Source of the DNA: Prosopocoilus inquinatus
Taxonomy: Eukaryota > Arthropoda > Insecta > Coleoptera > Lucanidae
Assembly: GCA_036172665.1 (NCBI GenBank)
Contig: CM069876.1
Span: forward strand, 39,959,001 to 40,023,000
Direction: 5' to 3'
Length of the DNA stretch: 64,000 bases
The position numbers and the translations under genes were made by a program. Position 1 is the first letter of the stretch. Each line of letters begins with the position of its first letter. This document shows, piece after piece, positions 45,593 through 58,116 of this stretch. The notes under the pieces were generated by a model. That model was given only the letters and a program-made list of their open reading frames with translations, ran no database searches and was not told the DNA's origin.

Positions 45593-46010
45593 AACCGGCG
45601 ACGGTGGGAATGAAACGATGTTTTATGGCCGAAATATTTTGAAGCGAATGCAAAAGATTTTTTTAGCGTGATACAATTTACGTTCTAGGAGTCCAATCGA
45701 TTCTGTGAAGTCGGTAGATGGAAACTGTTTTTAATGCAATTAAAGCAGACGAAATAGGTGCGGCATGAAGCGTTTACAACACACACAATTTCTTAATATT
45801 GCGCCATCGGGGATAAATACGATTTTAAGCCCGATATACACGCTGTTTCTTAAAAATCGGTTTTCCAAACCGTAATAAAAAAAATTCGCCACTATTCTAT
45901 GTTACAGTGTTTTCGAGGAAGTTACGTCATTCGACTTTTTTAGAGAATATACGAAGAGTTGGCATTGGTTCCGTGCGTATCTGGAAGCGGTTGAATTTAC
46001 TGTATAAGCC

Positions 46011-46226
46011 ACCGGTTTCCAAACTGGGAGGCGCAGGCTGTTGCAAAGGAAGGCACGAAAAATGTAAGAGAAATGTACATTTCATAGGAAAACATACATT
46101 AATAAAAAAAATATGTATGTATAAATAAACTTCTGTACTATTTCATTAAAGAGAATGGAAGTGGGAGTCGCCAAGATTATATTTCTTTTAAAGGGGGTCG
46201 TGTTAACTTAAATTTTGGAAACCGCT
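46011..46226. mobile_element. Possible hAT-type MITE
   Basis: CGGTTTCCAAACTGGGAGGC at the left resembles hAT terminal repeats and pairs with TTTTGGAAACCG at the right. No clear 8-bp target duplication was seen, so the boundaries and class are uncertain. Confidence 0.35.
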
Positions 46227-47194
46227 ATGCAAGCGAATTAAAAAAGTTTAAATTTAGCGAGCGATAAGTGCGAATATTGTGAAGTAGTAAACGGTGTAGA
46301 ATTCAAGAGTTATTTGTTAAATAAATGTATAATTGTAGATCAATATTATTGTGCTTTTGTTGTGGAAAACGATTGTGTTTACTTAAAATGTTTTGAAATT
46401 GGACGATGATATTTGTTTTATTATTTGCGGACTTCGAAGTCGTGACATATAAATATTTACATTGTTTTTTGGAACATTTTTAATGGTTTTCTGTTCGCTA
46501 TTTCATCATTTTCTTGTTGTCGATACCATTCTATGTCTTTCATTGCTTTGTTCGCCATGTTTCTTCGATTAATGTTACAAATATACAAAATATATACCAC
46601 TATAATCGGGCCGCCGAAGAAACGGAGTGATCACGCGCTCCTCTTGTGACACCGACACGGAAAGCCGTATTTACATCAAACACCAGAAATTACCACTTAC
46701 CACTATTTTATTCAATTATTAAATTAAGTCTTAAGAAAGACTGATTAATAATAACGCCAATTTGTTAAAAATAGGAAAAATACGAACTACTGGAAATATG
46801 ACCACGTTGTTACTCTGCAGAGTGACCGACATTGCAGGCTAGTGTAAATCTGTCGGTACTTAGCTCACAGAAACAGCAATCACGTGTATATCACGCAGTT
46901 TTATTACTCCGTTTCTTCGGCGGCCCGGCTATAAATATTTTTCTTCTTGTTGCAGCCTGCATCCACAACCATTCTATTGAGCATATCATTCGTTTTAACC
47001 TTAATCTTATATTTGATAGAATTTCTCAGCAGATTTGAAATTATGTTTACGCCAGAACAAAAAGGGCTAATGGGACTTACTGACTCAGAGAGTGCTACTG
47101 TTAAAATGTAAAGCGTTTAGAAAACGGCGAGCATTCACTTGAAACCTGTCAAGATAAATTTAGTTTAATTTAGTTTAGTTTACCTGGGCGATTC

Positions 47195-47845
47195 AAAGTT
47201 CGTATTTGTGTGTTTCAAATGTACATTTTCTACCCCTTTTGTTTAAAACCGCAGACATACTTTTTGTAGTTTGTTGTAGATTTTTTGATCACGCGTTTTG
47301 GAGCGCCAGACTTACAAAAGCTCTCGCAAGTCTTGGACCAGCAGTAAAGCTATCTGCTCGACTTATGAAGTGCGTTCTACTTGGCTGTGTGTCATTTAGA
47401 AGGATGTGTGCTTTTTAAAACATTATTCTTTCTCAATTTTCCTGCGTAATTAATTAATTTAAACAGATATAATGGTGGACTTAAACTTTTGTGCAATAGT
47501 GTATGTATTTAGTTCGTTTCCATGGACGGTTCAATGTTAGCATTCGCGTGTTTCAAATGTACATTATCTACTTCTTTTTTTAACAACCATTGTGTAAAAT
47601 TTAAACACACTTTGCGGAATTTATGTAAAGGCTTTTGGCCACTTGTATTGGCGGTCAACCGACATAAGCTCTCTCAAGTCTAACATCATCCTGCATGACT
47701 TATCAACTACGTTTTATTTGACTTTGGCCGCGTAGAAGGATATTGTGTTCTTTAAAACATGATTCTTTCTCAATTTATCTGAATTATTAATGTGCAGGCA
47801 TAATAGTAGACTTAAACTTTTGAGCAGTAGTGTAAGTTTCGCAAA
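47195..47845 (+). repeat. Diverged tandem duplication, ~345-bp period
   Basis: GTGTTTCAAATGTACATT (about 47209 and about 47549), CTCTCGCAAGTCT / CTCTCTCAAGTCT, TTTAAAACATTATTCTTTCT / TTTAAAACATGATTCTTTCT, and TGGTGGACTTAAACTTTTG / TAGTAGACTTAAACTTTTG align in order. No intact ORF spans either copy. Confidence 0.7.
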
Positions 47846-48920
47846 ACATTCGGTGAATAAGTAAGTTCATTCTTCTCGCTGAGGTTTATTTAAACTGATT
47901 TACGTCTTGTTATTTTGCAAAGAGTAAAATAACAAAATAAATGTGAATTTAATTAAGAAAAAGTCACAAGTATTAAACAGATAGCCTACCATAAAAAAAT
48001 TAACATTCAGTTTGAACTGTTAGGAAAATATAACAAAGTAAACTTAAAGTTTGATGACAATTATATTTGCATTTCCCTTATCATGTAACTTCATTAAAAA
48101 ATCTGATTTTTCAAATATTCTGTACATACTATGTATAGTGTTTTCTTTTCACCCTATAAATGTTTGGTTGTTTCAGCCAGATTTAATCATTTTATTTAAA
48201 AAAAGCTATTCTTGCATTGATTAGTCTGATTTTAACAGCAAACATCAGCTGCTCAGATCAGGAGAGGAAATGTGCTACTTTATATGCGAACGAATTATTC
48301 TTTGATTATGCAGATGTATGCAATGCGGAATCAAACGTTGCGAAACAAGATTGTATCTTCACACCCTTACGTTCCTCATTTCATAATCAGAAATCAGTCG
48401 AATGTAATCTCAATAGCAAATCTGCCCTAAAGACTCTAATTTTCACATGTGCAAATGCAAAGTACATTTTTCATCAACAACAATAATAATAATAATAACA
48501 ACAACAAAATCGATCGAGCATATTACTGCACTATACAGGGTGCAATATTCGTTTGAAATATCAAAAATTTCAGTTATGACAAAAACACTAGATCCACATA
48601 ATTGGCACACTACCTTCCAGGTAACGTCTTATTATACAATTTGTTTTTATTTAGAAATAAAATGTTAGTGTCTCCAACTTGCCTTTAAGGGTTCAACTTG
48701 TTTATTATTTGAGCTATATTCAATTTTAATACGTTTTTCTTTGCTATGAGTTTATTTTGTTTAAATTTATACCTTAAACTAGTTCCCTGGGATTCCCTAA
48801 AACTGATGCCAGGCCTGGTTGCTCTTACGACCTTCACATTTGTTACCTTTGCTTCTCAAGTTGCTATTGAGAGGAATAGATTGTACACGTAATGTGTTGA
48901 TTTAATGCCTGATATCCTGC

Positions 48921-49047
48921 TTTCGATTGACACTTCGATTGGAGTGCACTATGTGCACTGAGTGTATATCCATCTTGTTTTAACCTCATGGAATAAAATG
49001 CGATGAAGATACACTGAGTGCACATAGTGCACCCCAATCGAAAGCGC
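48921..49047. mobile_element. Hairpin element
   Basis: CTTCGATTGGAGTGCACTAT with GTGCACTGAGTGTAT (48933-48967) is the inverse of ATACACTGAGTGCACATAGT with GCACCCCAATCGAAAG (to about 49044). A partial direct repeat of TTTCGATTG lies at the left boundary. No coding capacity. Confidence 0.65.
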
Positions 49048-49054
49048 TGTTAAA

Positions 49055-49160
49055 GCTGGGTGATTTACGGTGCCATCTTTGATATTGTGCAACAAGTGAA
49101 TATCAAATTGATTACGTATATAATTCATTCCAAAGATGGCGCAGTAAACCATCCATTCTA
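49055..49160. mobile_element. Short inverted-repeat element
   Basis: GGGTGATTTACGGTGCCATC, TTTG near 49059 is the inverse of CAAAGATGGCGCAGTAAACC, ATCC near 49132-49156. It directly follows the preceding hairpin. Confidence 0.55.
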
Positions 49161-49980
49161 ACTTGTAACTTTGAGAAAGACATTCTTTACTTTGACGTAA
49201 TTTCCAATATACCATATTTATTTACCCAGGTGTTTAATATTGTAGAAAGGATTAGATGGAACGTTCCTTTATATGAACATAACAGCTTCCATATAATATT
49301 AGCTGTGCTCTCCGAATAAATTAATAAAACCCGAGGTTCAGGTCTGCGCTCCGAGTAATTAGTTTCTTACCGGGCGTCTTTTAAAACTACAAAGAGCCGC
49401 CCTCTGTAATATTAAGTAACCGCTAAATACATCCACTTCGGGACGCCATAGATTAAATTTAATATTTTATTGCGCAAAGATAAATATTAACGCATCGCTT
49501 GCGTCGGATTAAAATTCGTCAAAGCAAAACTCACCGGCGGCGAAGGCGAAAATGAAATTCGGCGGCCCGGATTTTCCGCCCTCCAGAAACGAAGAAGTCG
49601 TGGGCGGTGTTTGAAATTTTTATATATTTTTTTTTTTTTGTTTGGTGGCGGCGACGACGGATTAATGTTATAACGCGAAGGCTTAATAAATTCCACGGGG
49701 TATTTTTTAATACGGAAAATATAATTTGGCTTTCCGAGAAGCTTCTGAAAGTTGTAAGTAATGAAATAGCTAACTTTAATAAAAATAAAAACAGGTAGGT
49801 ATAATGGAGTCTAATTATAAATCATTAATAATACATTCACTGAGCATGGAGTTGCCAACATGTTGCCAGTGGAAAAATCTTCTACAACTTTGAAACTACT
49901 ACTGAGTTTGTTGTATTAAATGTATTAAGTGAATTTTATTGAGCACGAACAATAACCGGACTTTGAGTCAAGAAGAACAT

Positions 49981-50530
49981 CAGAGTACAGTTTGAACAAA
50001 AAAATTTAAATCATAAATTTAAACAAGATAATGAGTTGTGGCTTGGCGCAAACCGTCACTTCTTGTTATCACTTTAAAAGTAAGTAATTTTTTTTAAACG
50101 GGATTTTGGGTTCAATGTGGACAAGTGTTTAATTGATGCAACGGGTGCAAACCCAGAGCATCATTGGGCATATGTGCATAACAATGTAAAACTACCCCAC
50201 CTAGAACGTCTCGATATAAGAAATCACTTATACTAGGTGGATTGATACAAGGATATCAGAGTACAGTTTGAACAAAAAAAGTTAAATCATAAATTTAAAC
50301 ATGATAATGAGTTGTGGCTTGGCGCAAACCGTCATTTCTTGTTATTACTTTAAAACTAATCAATTTTTTTTTAAAACGGGATTTTGGGTTCAATATGGGC
50401 AAGTGTTTAATTGGTGGAACAGGTGCAAACCCAGAGCATCATTATGCATATGTGCATGACATAGTAAAACTACCCCACCTAGAACACCTAGATATAAGAA
50501 TTCGTTTATACTATTTGGATAGATACCGTT
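49981..50530 (+). repeat. Tandem duplication, 276-bp period
   Basis: CAGAGTACAGTTTGAACAAA starts both copies (49981 and 50257), and all later blocks, including GAGTTGTGGCTTGGCGCAAA, CGGGATTTTGGGTTCAAT and ACTACCCCACCTAGAAC, recur in order with about 90% agreement by eye. The 86-codon ORF in the second copy is not preserved in the first, so coding function is unlikely. Confidence 0.85.
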
Positions 50531-50534
50531 TTTT

Positions 50535-53350
50535 AAACAGTTTATATACTTGGACATATTTGAGATACGATTGATTCTTATTTCCATCCAGGAATACTAC
50601 ACGGAAAATGTGAAGGAAAATTATTAGGCTAATTTAGTGAGTGTCAGAATTATTAGACTAATTTAGTACGTACGGTTAATGAAAACTTATAGATCCTCTA
50701 TAGGAAGAATTGAATGTTTTTTACCCTTTTGTTTATATGGCACACATATACGATTAGCAGTTGCCTTCGACATAACCTACTCTTACAAAAATATTTTCTA
50801 TTTTAGTTTACTTTTATGTTTTCATATCGCAGCTTAAGCAAAATAAAAGCCGCTCGTCGAAATATCAAAATTGAAAACTGATGCCATCAAGTTATACAAA
50901 CAAAATTCTGATTTTATCGGCGCTTTATTCTTTACCCGGTTACACTTGTTTTCATCGAACGTATGATACGCCGAGTTCTTGCTTTCTGCATATTTCATCC
51001 GCTCTCCATCGGATCAGGCCTTATAAAACTCATATATTCCAACTGCAGACATCTGAATATTTTTATTCTTGCGCCGCTTTCATCTTCGAAGCTTTCCGGC
51101 ATTAGAGGAGAGGGCCTCCTACCTAGGAGGGACTCCCCCGAGATTTGCGTCCTAACGCTCTTTGCTCTCAGAGGTACTTAACGCCCCGGCCACCAACCCC
51201 ACCGAGCCATCGGGGACGGGCGCTCATTTATATCTTTTATATACTTTAAATATCATTTTGTAATGAATATCACCGAGGTTATTATCTTTCCAAAGCGCGC
51301 CCCCTATGTACAACTCCCACGGTTTCCTTTCTTGAATTACCGACGCGCCATTATCTCCCGATGATGTTATTACGTCCCTTCGTTATTTCATTATATTTTA
51401 TTTTTCGTATTAATTATAATTCCCTTCCGCTATGACATTTTCGGTATCCCTGTTACAAAATTAATTACAAAAATAATACAATATTTTAACATAGAATATT
51501 TTTATCTGTGATTATTCACTCGAGTGATAAGTTCTGTAAATTTCATCGTGGTGAATAATGACACACTTTACAAAAAGAGAACTTGGAACTTTTTAATTCC
51601 ATATAAAAAGATCAAATTGGTTTCTTTTTCTTTTTTGATCACATGAGGTAAACGAAACTCAACGTTACAACTTTAGTTGTTGTTAACCGGCTTTACGTTA
51701 GGTACCTTTAATGCGATTAAACTTGGGTAAGCGCAGTAAGTTCGTGTAGTATACGTATTCATAACGCGAATCACAGCGTGGGCTTCCCCGTATTTCGAGT
51801 ATGGTAATAAGTCAGAAGGCATGTAGGGCACATGTCGATCAAGAAGAGCGTCTTAGATCACTTCAAACAAGAGCAACGAATTCCTGGCGGGCCGGAATTC
51901 GGGCCGCATTGTGGCGCTGCGTTATGACCTATGGGAGAACTTTGAGAATGTGTCGCCTCCTGTCCACGACTGCAGCGCAGGCGGAGACTCCTGTTATTAA
52001 ATCTTAAATTGGGGCTCCGGAAAAGTAGGCCGGAATGCGAACTATTTTCTAACGAGCGCCGTCACAAAGTTGCGCCACGTTAATTAGCGCCGCCGCCGCC
52101 GTCGTCGAGCGATGAGGAAATGATAAACAACGAATTTACATGCAGGTTGATTTTACGCGTGAAATGGATAAGTTACAGCAGCGCCAACGGGCAAAATCTA
52201 ATTAGCATGATTAGCATAACAACAGAAAGCAGAGGTCGCGACGGTTTCCTAATTAAAGAATGATTAGTAATAGCACGTGCTGTTTAAAAAAAAAATCCAA
52301 CTTAAGAAAATCAGGAAATGTGTAACTAGAGTAAACCAGTTTTGGCATCCAAAGAATTAAACAAAAAATACCAAACAATAGAACTTTCTTTACAAAGTTT
52401 ACTTACAAAACTGTACTCTCATTGGTTCAGTTACAGATTGATTTCTTTGTGACTTCCATATATGTATTGAGCAAAACTCATTCATTGACTTTTAAAACTG
52501 TGTACCTTTAATCTGATCTATTTAGACTTTGCTTCGAGTAAGTAAAGACTCCTTTAGGTTTTCCTGTTACGAAAAGGAAACATCCTGTATACTGAGTTTT
52601 AAACCGCATTTATTCTTGATTGCACAATATTAAAAAAATGTGTGTGTGAGAAACGTTTCATGCCGCACCTGTTTCGTGCGCTTTTATTGCGTTATAAAAT
52701 ATCTGTAACTACCACCCCGTCGAAATATTTAATTGGAGTTTTTATAACCAGAGGTCGGAGGCGTCAATTTTCACGACACAATATCAGCGACGCTGTAAAA
52801 GTTCACCGAGCGAGCACATCGTGTATTGAGATTATTAAAATCATTCACGACGACTCTGCTGTATGGCGCCTTGCGGCGAAACTTCACAATCGCTGCAACT
52901 TAATAAACCTCGACATTTGTTTGTTTTGTTGAAACAAGAAAAACTGATTGCTCGACTGTAAGTTTTTATCACGAAGATTTTTGTCGTGACACAGTTTCTG
53001 CAGCGGGAAATTCGTCTCTGTGACTCGCGCCGTTTGCATGAATTTGAACCGCACAAAATATGTAATTTACAACTTTATTTATAACGCATGTGGTCTCACG
53101 CTCTGTTGTATTACCGTAATGCAGCTCAAATGACTTTTGGCATTATTGTTTTGATCATCGCCGATCGTCATATCTTTTACTGCCTTAAATAAACCATACG
53201 ATTCGGAGTTTCTATTTTTAAATACAATTGCCTCGTTTTTTGTTTTATGTACTTCAAGATTTGCGTAAGAATAGAACGATTATTTATATTGAAATGACGA
53301 GACAATCATAAAATGCCGCCTTCGTCATGATTAGTTCATGCGAATTACCG
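50535..53350. other. Gene-free stretch
   Basis: A GC-rich patch at 51100-51225 with internal inversions (CTCCTACCTAGGAGG) may be a LINE tail fragment. 51780-52110 is GC-richer with a GCCGCC run. ORFs of 60-96 codons were discounted. Confidence 0.3.
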
Positions 53351-53357
53351 TTTTCTG

Positions 53358-53965
53358 CGAGTGGATATTTCGACGGAGAGATTACATTGCGTTCACATTC
53401 GACTTTTAACTCTATGGGCTTTCCTTTACGTCATCTTATACTCGGTTGTTTCCTATTGATGTCACGATGTTTCCAATTTATGCAAACCCTTTCTTCGAAT
53501 ATTAAGGGGCACAGCTAGATTTGATTTATCAATTTGTGACGTGCCGAGAGCAAGTCAGTCGAGTGGATATTTCGACGGAGAGATTACATTACGTTCACGT
53601 TCGACTTTTAACGCTATGGGGTTTTCTTTATGTCATCTGATACTCCGTTGTTTCCTATTGATGTCACCATGTTTCCAATTTGTACAAACCCTTTCTTTGA
53701 ATATTAAGGGGCACGGCTATATTTGCGTTATTTACTTGTAACGTGCCGAGAGCAAGTCAGTCGATTGGATATTTCGACGTAGAGATTACATTACATTCAC
53801 ATTCGACCTTTAACGTGATGGAGTTTTCTTTACGTCATCTGATACTAGGTTGTTTCCTATTGATGTCACGATGTTTCCAATTTGTGCAGACCCTTTCTTC
53901 GAACATTAAAGGCACGGCTATGTTAGCTTTATTAAATCGTAACGTGCCGAGAGTAAGTCAGTCGT
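53358..53965 (+). repeat. Three tandem copies of a 202-bp unit
   Basis: Each unit starts GAGTGGATATTTCGACG and includes TTGTTTCCTATTGATGTCAC, CAAACCCTTTCTT and GTGCCGAGAG-AAGTCAGTCG. Units begin near 53358, 53560 and 53762, and the last ends at about 53965. The three in-frame 63-103-codon ORFs are products of the repeat. A diverged single copy lies at 3405-3605. No TIR or LTR is evident. Confidence 0.85.
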
Positions 53966-53969
53966 TTAA

Positions 53970-56295
53970 TGAAATCCTCAGGGCCAGCTTGGTGTTGGTA
54001 GGGGGAGTTGTCCTGCATTTCGCGTCGTGGCCGTCGGTTCACTTTTTTGGTTAGGTTGAAGAAACCTAGTTTCGTCGATTTTTACATAGCCTTGGTGGAT
54101 TGAAAACTCGTCAGAGCTTGTGTCAGTCTCGTCCTTGGAGTTCAGGTACATTATGACTGTTGCTCTCTCTTCGTATGCAAGTTATTATTGTCGCATTTCC
54201 CTTCTCTTACAGGCTTTGCGGACTGGCTTATTTTTCGGTGAAGGCCATTTTATTTTGGCAACGTCTTTACATTCCCTGTTTGTGTGGTTGGAGTACGATG
54301 CTTTTCCGACGCACTGTAATTATCGGCGATGATCTGTTTGGAAAACCTAATTGACAAGAAAGAAAAATCGAAAGAAAAAAGACTGTAATAACCAAAAGCC
54401 TGATACACGTAATTAATCACAAAAAGCAGCGTTACATTATGCATTCCATTATTAAACCAGAAAAAAATTATGGCTGTTTTTTAAGTAGCTAGACTGGCGA
54501 CGAAATGGAAATCGACCACCTGATTATGTATTTTTTAACCCTCAACTTCCTTTACATAAAAAAAATTAATCAGCAACGACGTAATTGTTGTAAAGCCCCC
54601 CCAATCTCACGGCCGATCTCCACAACTATTGAAAAGACGTTTGCAAGTCCTTTGTGCCTTTTTTTTTCGCTGGCGTGCCTGGGACTTATTAAAATTAAAA
54701 GCTTCCTGTTTAATATGCATGCGTATATAGTTTCGAATGCACGGCGATTCGCGTGTCTGCGTATTAACATAATATTAATAATAATAACAGCGACGCACAT
54801 GCCACCACGGATTAAAAACGCTCATAATTAATTAGGAACATTTCGGAACGTGCCATTAACTAAAATCAAGCGTAATTAAAATGAATTGTTTCGATCTAAT
54901 CTAATCTGTCACGTGCTCCGGAGCTTTTAAGTAATGAGTATCACCTGTGCTTGCTTCAGTCTTAATAATTAAAATAAATATTTTGCTCTTACTTTTTTTG
55001 ATCGCGCTGTATCTTTTGCTTGTTGATACTGTACCCTAATTACAGAAGAACGAAATTGATGATGCTCTGCATATTTCTGAAAGTTGAGAAATTAATGAAG
55101 GATGAAAGAAATGATGCATTTCAGTGTTGGATTTAAAAGCTGCAAGTCACTTTTCGAGGCCGAAATAGAAAACATGATAAGTCGTTTCCTTGTTTTTCCC
55201 CCCAGGACACGCCAGAGTAAAAAATATCGCGCGTTAACGAAGCGATGTCCGGCCTTAGTAAAATAATAAAGCACCGGAACGAAGTTATGTGGCACGTAAA
55301 AATATAAGTTGGAAAGTTTCCGAAGGAGAAGAGCGAAACAAACTTAAATAAGAACATCGTCTGCGAAATGGATATAAATCGAGTGGAGTTAAATTTCTTA
55401 GCCCCCCCCCCCCCGTATCCCGTGCAGCTCTTCCAAATGTCTTTCGATATCGACTGCGCGAGGAGGTGCAGCTTTGTTCGAGGGCCCGGGAAATTACGCA
55501 ATGGAAAATTTGCATAATTTCGAGTTGAGGGACTTTGAGGCCTCGTCTGTCCCACAGGGTGTGTGAAGGATGTTTTACAGGAAATTTTGAATGCGAATGA
55601 GATGTTTCGGCGCCGCCGCCGCCGCCGACGAGGGCGAATTAAAAATTTAAATGCGGATTAAATTCATTTCGACGAAACAAATATGTATTTTACGAGCAAT
55701 AAAAAAAGTTCTGCGCGCAGATTTTTTCCCATCTTGAAGAAACATACGACAATACTCCTTAATTACAATACATATGTCTATAGCTATTTCCAAAGATTTT
55801 CAAAGTGTAAGAAACCCTATTTTTCATATTTTGGCACTTTGAGTTTAAGTATGATAATTAAATTAGAAACTAGATCAAAATGAAAAACCCATTTGAAAAT
55901 ACGAAATGACAGACATGCAGCTGCGAACTTATGTAACAAAAGCATTAGTCAGCTTAAAGAACACGAAGAAACAAGCTCTCTTATCATATTAAAAAACAAC
56001 ACTGTAATAAAATACATTGCATTTCCAGAGTAAAATATCGTTGAATTAGAAATAAGTCATGGGAAAGCTTAGCTTACAGTGCAGCTTCCAGTGTGAGCGA
56101 ATTCCGGAAAATCCGGACTAGCTTAAGCTCCCACATCACCCCGGACCATATAATAAATAGCACAAGAGAAACAAAAGCACAAATCAGTTTCGAATATGAT
56201 CTTGTCTGTTTGACATCGCGTCATAATTGTCTTCCCCGTGAAATTTTTAAAATTCGAAATTTCTTCTGTCGGTCAGGTTTCCTAATTTAATTTAA
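53970..56295. other. Gene-free stretch
   Basis: A 140-codon minus ORF (55133-55555) has no domain and crosses a C homopolymer (about 55401-55414). A GCC run lies at 55613-55628. No gene was supported. Confidence 0.3.
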
Positions 56296-56299
56296 ATTT

Positions 56300-56465
56300 A
56301 GTGTACCCAAAAGATATCCACGACGGCAAGTATCAGTACCAAATAAAATAAAATCATAATTGCTTAAAATTTAGCATCTAACAAGGATTGCAAAAGTGTA
56401 AGTACTGATTTGTTTTGTGATCTTCCCTTTTCTCTTTCATATTCTAGTTTCAATTTTATGTTAAT
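56300..56465 (+). repeat. Dispersed repeat, copy 2
   Basis: Colinear with 27060-27225; see that entry. Shared blocks include GTGTACCCAAAAGATATCCA and CATAATTGCTTAAAATTTAG. Confidence 0.55.
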
Positions 56466-56499
56466 GGTCAAATTCACTCAAGAGAAAGTAGAAGTGTTT

Positions 56500-58115
56500 A
56501 ACTATGGTCCGCCCGGTTGTCGTGTCGTGGCTGAGGGTTTGCACTAGGACCAAAACGGCGCCGGACGGAGCTTTACATCTGTCCGACATACCAGGCACCT
56601 CCATGCTGTCTTGGTCACGTCTCGCAAGCATGGGGTGTTGGGGGATCTTGGCTTAACCACCCGGATCGAGAGGAGACAACCTCACAAAAAACCTAAATCC
56701 TAAAGCAATTAGGTCCGGCGGAAGGTACGCGGCTATATAGAAGATTAGTTTGCAAGGACCTCAACCTTGGGGCACCAGGGGGAACCCCATTGTATTTACC
56801 CCCCATCCTACATGCAGGGCTCTGTAGAGGTGGACTGTACTTCCCTAGCTACTCCATCATCAGTAAGATTGAATGAAAACACAGAGAGCGGAGTGTTATC
56901 GCACAGTCTACCGGGAATGCTCTTATAGGCAAACCCTCTGCTAGTGCATCCGGAACCAAAGAAAAGCAGGCCTGTCATACAACACTTCTCCCTGCACTAG
57001 GGCGATCTGCAGGCCAGGACGACCCGAAGGGGAAGGGCTTCAGCAGAATGGGCGTGAAGTGGTACCTGCGCTTCATTAAACAGGGCTTAACACCTGAGGA
57101 AGCCAGGGAAAGGGTCAACAGTCAATAGAAAGAAAGAGAGAGAGAAAGGAAGGCCTGTCATATGACACCCTGGACTAGGGCAATCTGGAAGCCTGGACGA
57201 TTCGAAGAGGAAGGGCCTCAGCGAAGCAGGCGTGAAGTGGTATCTGCGCTTCCTTAACACCTGACGAAGTCAGGGCAAATGTCGACAGACGAAGGCAGGA
57301 AAGAGAGAAGGTCTCAACACCTACAATGGAAGGGACAAGCCAAACGGGGCAGTTAGCATATCTCACTTACTCAAGCGCCTCGGCACAAGAAGAGGAAAAT
57401 CAAACCCTCCACCTCTACCTCCGTTGCAGCAGGCACGGTTGGGCAAGCCACCAGCTATGCTACTGCTGGAAAGATAACTAAAGTAGCGATAGTACCAGAG
57501 GAATACCCTCGAGTACTGTTGGACGCCGTCTTGCTGATTTCGCTCGAGGAAGCTCTGGTGGAGACTACGGTATGAGGTCTGCAGTTCGCCGACATACATT
57601 TTCTTCAGGGAGTGGTGCTCGTGGACTGCGAGACTGAGCAAACGGTTAACTGGCTCGACCAAGTAGTAAGCTATCTTTCGTTGTGGTGACGAGGAAAGGG
57701 GATGATTTCCCTAAATCCTACGTCGTGACGGTATTCTTGCCAAGACGCAACGGCCAGGAAGCAGAGAAATTGCTCAAACTGATTGACGTTCAGAACGCTG
57801 AACTCCAGAGAGACCTCTGGAAAGTTATGAACGCCAAAGAATAAGGTTGGCGTCCAGGACCTTGAACTCCAAAGAGACCTTTGGACGGTCATGAACGCCA
57901 AAGAAGAAGGGCGTGGCCGGGTCCTCACTATTGGAATTGATTCCAAATCATGTGAGGAGATCCTGGCGAAGGAGTGCACCATCCATTATGGGTTTGGAAG
58001 TATCCTCGTGTGGGGACTCAGGAAGAGCCAAGAAAAACCAGCGGCGAAAGAGATTACCTGTGAGACCTCTGAGACCATGGTGGAGCCACTCGAGGCACAC
58101 TTGACGATATTAATT
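56500..58115 (+). pseudogene. Decayed LINE 5' end and ORF1 (gag-like), R1/Jockey group
   Basis: Plus-strand reading, broken by several stops and frameshifts, gives RMGVKWYLRFIKQGLTPEEA (about 57045-57110) and a second diverged copy, GVKWYLRFLNT (about 57228-57262). It continues VAIVPEEYPRVLLDAVLLIS (about 57479-57540), GLQFADIHFLQGVVLVDCET, and then DLQRDLWTVMNAKEEG-like and GRVLTIGIDSKSCEEI with a YGFGSI motif (about 57860-58090). KWYLR-G-TPEEA, VAIVP-YP and the VL-I-D-S-YGFG pattern are typical of ORF1 proteins of R1/Jockey/I-type LINEs, which bind their own RNA. The segment DLWKVMNAKE is duplicated (57817-57842, 57869-57905). GC content is well above that of the flanks. No reverse transcriptase follows; family-3 repeats start at 58117. 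Confidence 0.75.
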
Positions 58116-58116
58116 T

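Noticed and set aside
55133..55555. 140-codon minus-strand ORF, one of the longest unassigned frames
   Set aside because: No domain, crosses a C homopolymer giving poly-Gly, composition like random AT-rich frames, and no supporting splice or promoter context.
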